From positions 1 to 64,000 of the forward strand of contig JBBJNV010000020.1 of assembly GCA_037721215.1 (NCBI GenBank): a DNA stretch of 64,000 bases, read 5' to 3'. How positions within the stretch are numbered: position 1 is the first letter of the stretch; the number at the start of each line of letters is the position of its first letter. Positions 60,125-64,000 of this stretch are shown piece by piece. The notes beneath the pieces were generated by a model. That model was not told where the DNA came from, searched no databases, and was given only the letters and a program-made list of their open reading frames with translations. The position numbers were made by a program, and so were the translations under genes. Source of the stretch: Gemmatimonadaceae bacterium. Its GTDB lineage: Bacteria; Gemmatimonadota; Gemmatimonadetes; Gemmatimonadales; Gemmatimonadaceae.

Positions 60125-60158
60125 AAAGGGGGCCGTCGCCAAAGACGGCCCCCTTTTT
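60125..60158. terminator. Rho-independent terminator, likely bidirectional
   Basis: GGGGGCCGTC (60128-60137) pairs with GACGGCCCCC (60144-60153) around a six-base loop and is followed by TTTTTGT. On the other side the stem is preceded by AAA. It lies between the PIN toxin and the convergent glycine-zipper gene and would stop transcripts from both sides, best on the plus strand. Confidence 0.93.
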
Positions 60159-60177
60159 GTCCTCCCTCCGAAGGAGA

Positions 60178-60849
60178 CTACAACCGGCTATCTGTCGGAT
60201 CGAGGCCCGGCTTCGATGCCGGATTGCCGTCCACCCGATCCTTCACATTATCGACTGCACCGATCACTGTGTTCGCGGCTCCGCGGGTCGTGTCGGCCGC
60301 GCGGTCGGAGAGATCGTCACCGCTCTCGCTCATGCGATTCTTCGCCTCGCGCGACGTCACCGACGTATTGCGTGAGTACGCTTCCTCGGCATACGGACGA
60401 ACAGTCGCCCAGTCGCCGTGCTTTGCGCGGAGATCGTTGCTCCAGCCCTTTTGCAAATCCGTTTCTACAGTCTCGAAGCTTTTGCCGTTGTAATCGGGAT
60501 TCTCGCTGGCGAGATGGCCCAGCTGGTATGCGGGTCGAATGTCGTCGTAGCTCCGGTCAGCGAGGCGATCCGACCGCCCTTCATACGCTGTGCGGTAATG
60601 TTTGTCGTCGTTATCGCCAAATCGCGATGCAGCCTCGGAGACAGCGCGACCTGTCCACCATCCACCAGCAGCACCGGCGATAGCTCCAATGATCGTTCCG
60701 ATAGGCCCGCCAACAGACCCAATGGCAGCACCTGCGGCAACGCCTGAAATGCTTCCAACCGCCTCGCCCACCACGTCTCCAGTGCTTGGATTATCATCGT
60801 GATGCAGTACGCCGCCCTTCTCGGGCTTCAGCTTGTCGTCGTGCTCCAT
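60178..60849 (-). CDS. Glycine-zipper, hydrophilic-tailed protein, unknown
   Basis: A 223-residue protein of two unlike parts. Residues about 20-75 form a Gly/Ala-rich membrane-type zipper: GDVVGEAVGSISGVAAGAAIG, SVGGPIGTIIGAIAGAAGGWW. The rest is hydrophilic with stress-protein-like Asp/Arg/Tyr content (YDDIRPAYQLGHLASENP, GDWATVRPYAEEAYSRN). Related sequences are annotated only as hypothetical or glycine-zipper proteins. The start at 60849 has an ideal AGGAGGAATT just before the ATG; the six extra upstream codons are ignored. Possible membrane-associated or desiccation-related role, based on composition alone. Confidence 0.75.
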   Translation of the reverse strand: MEHDDKLKPEKGGVLHHDDNPSTGDVVGEAVGSISGVAAGAAIGSVGGPIGTIIGAIAGAAGGWWTGRAVSEAASRFGDNDDKHYRTAYEGRSDRLADRSYDDIRPAYQLGHLASENPDYNGKSFETVETDLQKGWSNDLRAKHGDWATVRPYAEEAYSRNTSVTSREAKNRMSESGDDLSDRAADTTRGAANTVIGAVDNVKDRVDGNPASKPGLDPTDSRL

Positions 60850-60926
60850 AATTCCTCCTGGAATCAAACTCGCGGGTACGTTACTTGTACCTCCAGGATG
60901 GCAATATTGAGACCACTTTTCTGCAA

Positions 60927-61772
60927 ATGCCCTCTACCGATCCCGATGCTCCGGTGAAGAAAGAGATTACGACAGTCAACATCGGAACACAGGGGTGGAA
61001 TTACGACGCCTGGGTCGGGCCATTCTTTCCCGTCAACACACGCGCGCCCGATTTTCTCTCCGTCTACTCCCGGGCCTTCAGCACTGTCGAGGTCGATTCG
61101 ACCTTCTATGGGGTGCCTGCCGCGACGACGTTCCAGAGCTGGTTCGACCGCACTCCCGCGGACTTCGTTTTTTCTCTAAAGTTGCCGCAGGAAGTCACGC
61201 ACGAACAGCGACTTCGCGACACTTCGGGAGTGTCCGAGGAGTTTTACGAGAGAGCACGCCTGCTCGGCACGAAACTCGGCCCGATCCTCGTTCAGCTCGG
61301 ACCGAGCTTCGACCCCGGCGAGCTTCCCGCGCTGGTGGATTTCATCGGAAAGATTCCGGACGATCTGCGAGTCGCCGTCGAATTCCGCCATCGGGGATGG
61401 CTCAATGAAGGGGTTGTTGCATTCCTGCGCGATCGCGGTATTGCCCTCGCCCTCGTTGAAGGGCGATGGTTTCCGCGCCGGCTCATGCTCGCTCTTGCCG
61501 CGCGCCCAACGGCAGACTTCGCGTATATCCGCTGGATGGGACCCAACCGTGACCTTGTCGATTACTCGCGAGTGCAGGTGGACCGAACCCGGGAGGTCGA
61601 AGCGTGGACCCGCGCAATGCTCGAGATGCGAGGCGGTGTCAACGACATCTTTGGTTACGTGGCCAACACCTTCAGCGGTCACAGCCCGGCAACCGCGCGT
61701 GACCTTCAGCGACGAATGGGACAACGGCCCGTCGACCCGGACCTGCTCGGCGATCAGCTATCGCTGTTCTGA
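60927..61772 (+). CDS. DUF72 (YecE-like) family protein, second copy
   Basis: A 281-residue protein with the classic DUF72 start: VNIGTQGWNYDAWVGPFFP and VEVDSTFYGVPAATTFQSWFDRTP, then FSLKLPQEVTH, LGPILVQLGPSF and VAVEFRHRGWLNE, and a C-terminal QLSLF tail. It matches the family more closely than the diverged relative at 8.9-9.6 kb, which has lost the GTSGW-type opening. The ATG at 60927 is taken as start because the 14 residues before it are unlike the family. Divergent from the glycine-zipper gene, with 77 bp between them. Confidence 0.9.
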   Translation: MPSTDPDAPVKKEITTVNIGTQGWNYDAWVGPFFPVNTRAPDFLSVYSRAFSTVEVDSTFYGVPAATTFQSWFDRTPADFVFSLKLPQEVTHEQRLRDTSGVSEEFYERARLLGTKLGPILVQLGPSFDPGELPALVDFIGKIPDDLRVAVEFRHRGWLNEGVVAFLRDRGIALALVEGRWFPRRLMLALAARPTADFAYIRWMGPNRDLVDYSRVQVDRTREVEAWTRAMLEMRGGVNDIFGYVANTFSGHSPATARDLQRRMGQRPVDPDLLGDQLSLF

Positions 61773-61836
61773 TGCTCTGAATGGATTCCAGTCGGACGCG
61801 CGGCGGTCACGCCGCGAATCTCCTTACATTGTAGTC

Positions 61837-62544
61837 ATGAGGGTTCGCACCGCATCGATGGCCGCCGTCTCGCTCGCAATCGCGGCCGCTTGCGCGAGTC
61901 TCGGAGTGTGGCAGCTCTCGCGGCTCGATTCACGCCGCGACTTCAATCAGATCCTCGCCCGGCGGCTTGCGGTTCCACCGGTTGAAGTGTCGCGGTTGCC
62001 CGCCGACACGGCCAACGCACGCTATCGCCGGGCGACGATAGCCGGAACGTACGATTACGCGAACGAGTTCGTGCTGATGAGCCGCACCCGCCAAGGTTCA
62101 CCTGGAGTGAACATCGTTACTCCCGTTCGCATCGCGGGCAGCGATACGGCGATTCTCGTCAATCGGGGATGGGTCTACGCACCTGACGCCATGACAGTGG
62201 ATCTCAGGAAATGGCGTGAGAAGGACTCGGTCGCCGGTATCGGCTATGTCGCGACCTATCCGCCGCCGCGCAGCGGCAACGCTGCCTCCGCCAGTCGTCC
62301 GAACGCCTACCGGTGGCTTGATTACCGGGTATTGAGAAACCGGTTGCCATACCCGATCGCCCCGTATCACCTGGTGCTCGCCGCCGACACGACGCCCGTG
62401 CCGCGAGACCTGCCGCAAAGCAATCCTCCGCGGCTGCCGGCGCCAATGATGGATCAGGGCCCGCACCTCTCTTATGCGTTCCAGTGGTTTTCATTCGCCA
62501 CCATATCTATCATTGGCACATACGTCCTCCTGAGGCGCAAATGA
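61837..62544 (+). CDS. SURF1-family cytochrome c oxidase assembly protein
   Basis: A 235-residue inner-membrane protein with the two-helix SURF1 plan: helix 1 at about 8-24 (followed by GVWQLSRLDSRRDFN, the family GxWQlxRl motif), a periplasmic domain with RYRRATIAGTYD, TPVRIAGSDTAILVNRGWVY, and helix 2 near the C-terminus (YAFQWFSFATISIIGTYVLL). It helps insert heme a into oxidase subunit I, so the organism probably has an aa3-type oxidase. The frame is open 144 codons upstream, the shadow of DUF72. ATGA overlap with the acyl-CoA dehydrogenase. Confidence 0.9.
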   Translation: MRVRTASMAAVSLAIAAACASLGVWQLSRLDSRRDFNQILARRLAVPPVEVSRLPADTANARYRRATIAGTYDYANEFVLMSRTRQGSPGVNIVTPVRIAGSDTAILVNRGWVYAPDAMTVDLRKWREKDSVAGIGYVATYPPPRSGNAASASRPNAYRWLDYRVLRNRLPYPIAPYHLVLAADTTPVPRDLPQSNPPRLPAPMMDQGPHLSYAFQWFSFATISIIGTYVLLRRK

Positions 62545-64000
62545 CGGACGCATCGCAGATGCTCGCGACCGAAAAGGAAGCGCGTGACACAGCAGAGTCG
62601 GCGCGCGAGACCGAATGGGAGCATCCGAGCTTCGCTCGCGAGCTCTTCCTCGGCAGATTCCGTCCCGACCTGATCCATCCGCATCCGCCGAACGACCCCA
62701 TCGAGGCGGCCCGCGCAAAGCCGTTTCTCGACCGTCTGACGAGTTTCATGGACAGGGTGAATTCCGACGAGATCGACCGCACGGGCGAGATACCCGAGCC
62801 GGTAGTGCAGGAGCTGCGTGACATGGGGGCGTTCGGAATCAAGATTCCGACGGAATACGGCGGGCTCGGGCTCTCGCAGATGACCTACATTCGCGCGATG
62901 GAGATAGTCGCGTCCAAGGACGGATCACTGATCGCGCTACTGTCCGCCAGTCAGTCAATCGGCGTTCCGCAGCCGCTCAAGATTTTCGGAACGGACGATC
63001 AGAAACAGAGATTTTTTCCACGTCTGGCCAGAGGCGCAATCTCAGCGTTCGCTTTAACCGAAGTGGACGCGGGTTCTGATCCCGCGAATCTACGCACCAT
63101 CGCAACGCCCACGGACGATGGCGAGAACTTCATTCTGAACGGCGAAAAACTCTGGTGCACGAATGGAACGCGCGCCGAGCTGTTCGTTGTCATGGCAAGA
63201 ACGCCCGATGCTCAGGTAAGGGGACGAACTGTAAAGCAGATCACCGCGTTCATCGTCGACGCAAGCATGCCGGGAGTCGAGGTCGTCCATCGTCTCCGGT
63301 TCATGGGCCTCAAGGCAATCGAGAACGGCGTGATCCGTTTCACGAACGTGAAAGTGCCGCGCGACAACATTCTGTGGGGCGAAGGGAAGGGGCTCAAGCT
63401 GGCCCTGGTTACGCTCAATACAGGGCGACTGTCCCTGCCCGCCGGATGTACCGGCGTGGCCAAGTCGATGGTGCGCATCTCCCGTAAATGGGCGGCCGAG
63501 CGGGTACAGTGGGGCCAACCGATTGGGAAGCATGAGGCTGTGGCGCAGATGATCGCAAGAATGACAGCCTACACATTTGCTATGGAGGCGGTAGCCGAGT
63601 TGGCGACCGCGTTATACGAAAAGGGCAGTTACGACATCCGGCTCGAGGCGGCACTCGCGAAACTCTACAATTCCGAAGCTGGCTGGCAAATCATTGACGA
63701 TACGCTGCAGATTCGCGGCGGCCGCGGCTACGAGACGGCGAGCTCGCTGGCAAAGCGCGGTGAGGAAGCCATACCTGTCGAGCGCGCGATGCGGGATTTC
63801 CGCATCAATCTGATTTTCGAAGGCTCGTCGGAGATCATGCGGCTGTTCATCGCGCGCGAGGCTGTCGATCATCATTTCAAGCTTGCGTTCGATATCGTCA
63901 AGCCGGAGTCGACGATGAAGGATCGGCTGACGGCGATGGCGAAATCCACTCCGTTCTACCTTACCTGGTATCCCGGACGTTGGGTGGGTACCGGGAGGCT
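62541..64000 (+). CDS. Acyl-CoA dehydrogenase family protein (partial, cut by window end)
   Basis: Flavoprotein dehydrogenase of at least 486 residues with no stop before position 64000. Features: a 60-residue N-terminal extension, the N-terminal helical domain (GAFGIKIPTEYGGLGLSQMTY), the FAD/substrate motif FALTEVDAGSDPANLRT, LNGEKLWCTNGTRAELFVV, and the C-terminal FAD-binding IRGGRGYE and FEGSSEIMRLFIARE. The long form, with about 100 residues beyond the core, resembles the very-long-chain type. It shares its start with the SURF1 stop. Substrate length cannot be told. Confidence 0.92.
   Translation, partial: MTDASQMLATEKEARDTAESARETEWEHPSFARELFLGRFRPDLIHPHPPNDPIEAARAKPFLDRLTSFMDRVNSDEIDRTGEIPEPVVQELRDMGAFGIKIPTEYGGLGLSQMTYIRAMEIVASKDGSLIALLSASQSIGVPQPLKIFGTDDQKQRFFPRLARGAISAFALTEVDAGSDPANLRTIATPTDDGENFILNGEKLWCTNGTRAELFVVMARTPDAQVRGRTVKQITAFIVDASMPGVEVVHRLRFMGLKAIENGVIRFTNVKVPRDNILWGEGKGLKLALVTLNTGRLSLPAGCTGVAKSMVRISRKWAAERVQWGQPIGKHEAVAQMIARMTAYTFAMEAVAELATALYEKGSYDIRLEAALAKLYNSEAGWQIIDDTLQIRGGRGYETASSLAKRGEEAIPVERAMRDFRINLIFEGSSEIMRLFIAREAVDHHFKLAFDIVKPESTMKDRLTAMAKSTPFYLTWYPGRWVGTGR

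Overview
The window is about 64 kb of GC-rich, gene-dense bacterial DNA. It suggests a Gram-negative, aerobic, pigmented bacterium. The evidence is a TonB-dependent outer-membrane receptor, several predicted lipoproteins and Tat or Sec exported proteins, a SURF1 cytochrome-oxidase assembly factor, and a carotenoid cluster whose enzymes resemble those of Deinococcus (CrtO, CruF). The two DUF2911 proteins, the multicopper-oxidase-like protein, the CarboxypepD-TonB receptor and the small lipoprotein family fit Gemmatimonadota best. That assignment rests on family knowledge, not on a marker gene. No rRNA, tRNA, CRISPR array or transposase was seen.

Layout. 0-12 kb: the tail of a repeat protein, a radical SAM protein, a pterin dehydratase, a Bax-inhibitor-like membrane protein and a HAD phosphatase. 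Then a tightly coupled deoC / aldehyde dehydrogenase / Cys-less ALDH-like operon that looks like a split ALDH16, a multicopper oxidase with permuted copper motifs and no visible normal start, a DUF72 protein and an M28 peptidase lipoprotein. 12-15 kb: two DUF2911 proteins, a Tat-exported PCYCGC-type protein and an amidohydrolase. 15-24 kb: a two-armed carotenoid cluster. On the minus arm are cruF, a natural crtE-crtB fusion, an acyltransferase and idi, and on the plus arm a CarH-like B12-binding MerR regulator, crtI, a lycopene cyclase and a crtO ketolase. The arms face away from a short intergenic region with a near-consensus promoter. 24-35 kb: a VOC protein, a large KatE-type catalase, a YaiI protein, an APC permease, an aldo/keto reductase, an SDR-DUF2867 protein and a TonB-dependent receptor.

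35-45 kb is the most accessory-looking part: an unrecognised lipoprotein, a two-gene DNA adenine methylase plus SNF2-type helicase island, a 5'-truncated yceI at the island's edge, and a glycosyltransferase whose 3' end is duplicated on either side of a small lipoprotein gene. 45-52 kb: a four-gene coupled set (S66 peptidase, rhodanese, hydrolase, Nudix), an Nramp/UspA/MntR metal operon, a PP2C phosphatase and a RES/Xre toxin-antitoxin pair. 53-58 kb: an AttEFGH-like ABC transporter operon whose last gene fuses a membrane segment to a CrtC/AttH domain. It is bracketed by a tail remnant and a second full copy of the same small lipoprotein, followed by a decayed copy of the attH-like 3' end. 58-64 kb: a threonine-dehydratase-like enzyme, a Phd/PIN toxin-antitoxin pair, a glycine-zipper protein, a second DUF72 protein, SURF1 and an acyl-CoA dehydrogenase cut by the window end.

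The strongest candidates for something new are (1) the small lipoprotein family found at three places, twice between an intact gene and a second copy of that gene's 3' end, and (2) the methylase-helicase island beside a broken yceI. The crtE-crtB fusion under apparent B12/light control and the split ALDH16 follow.
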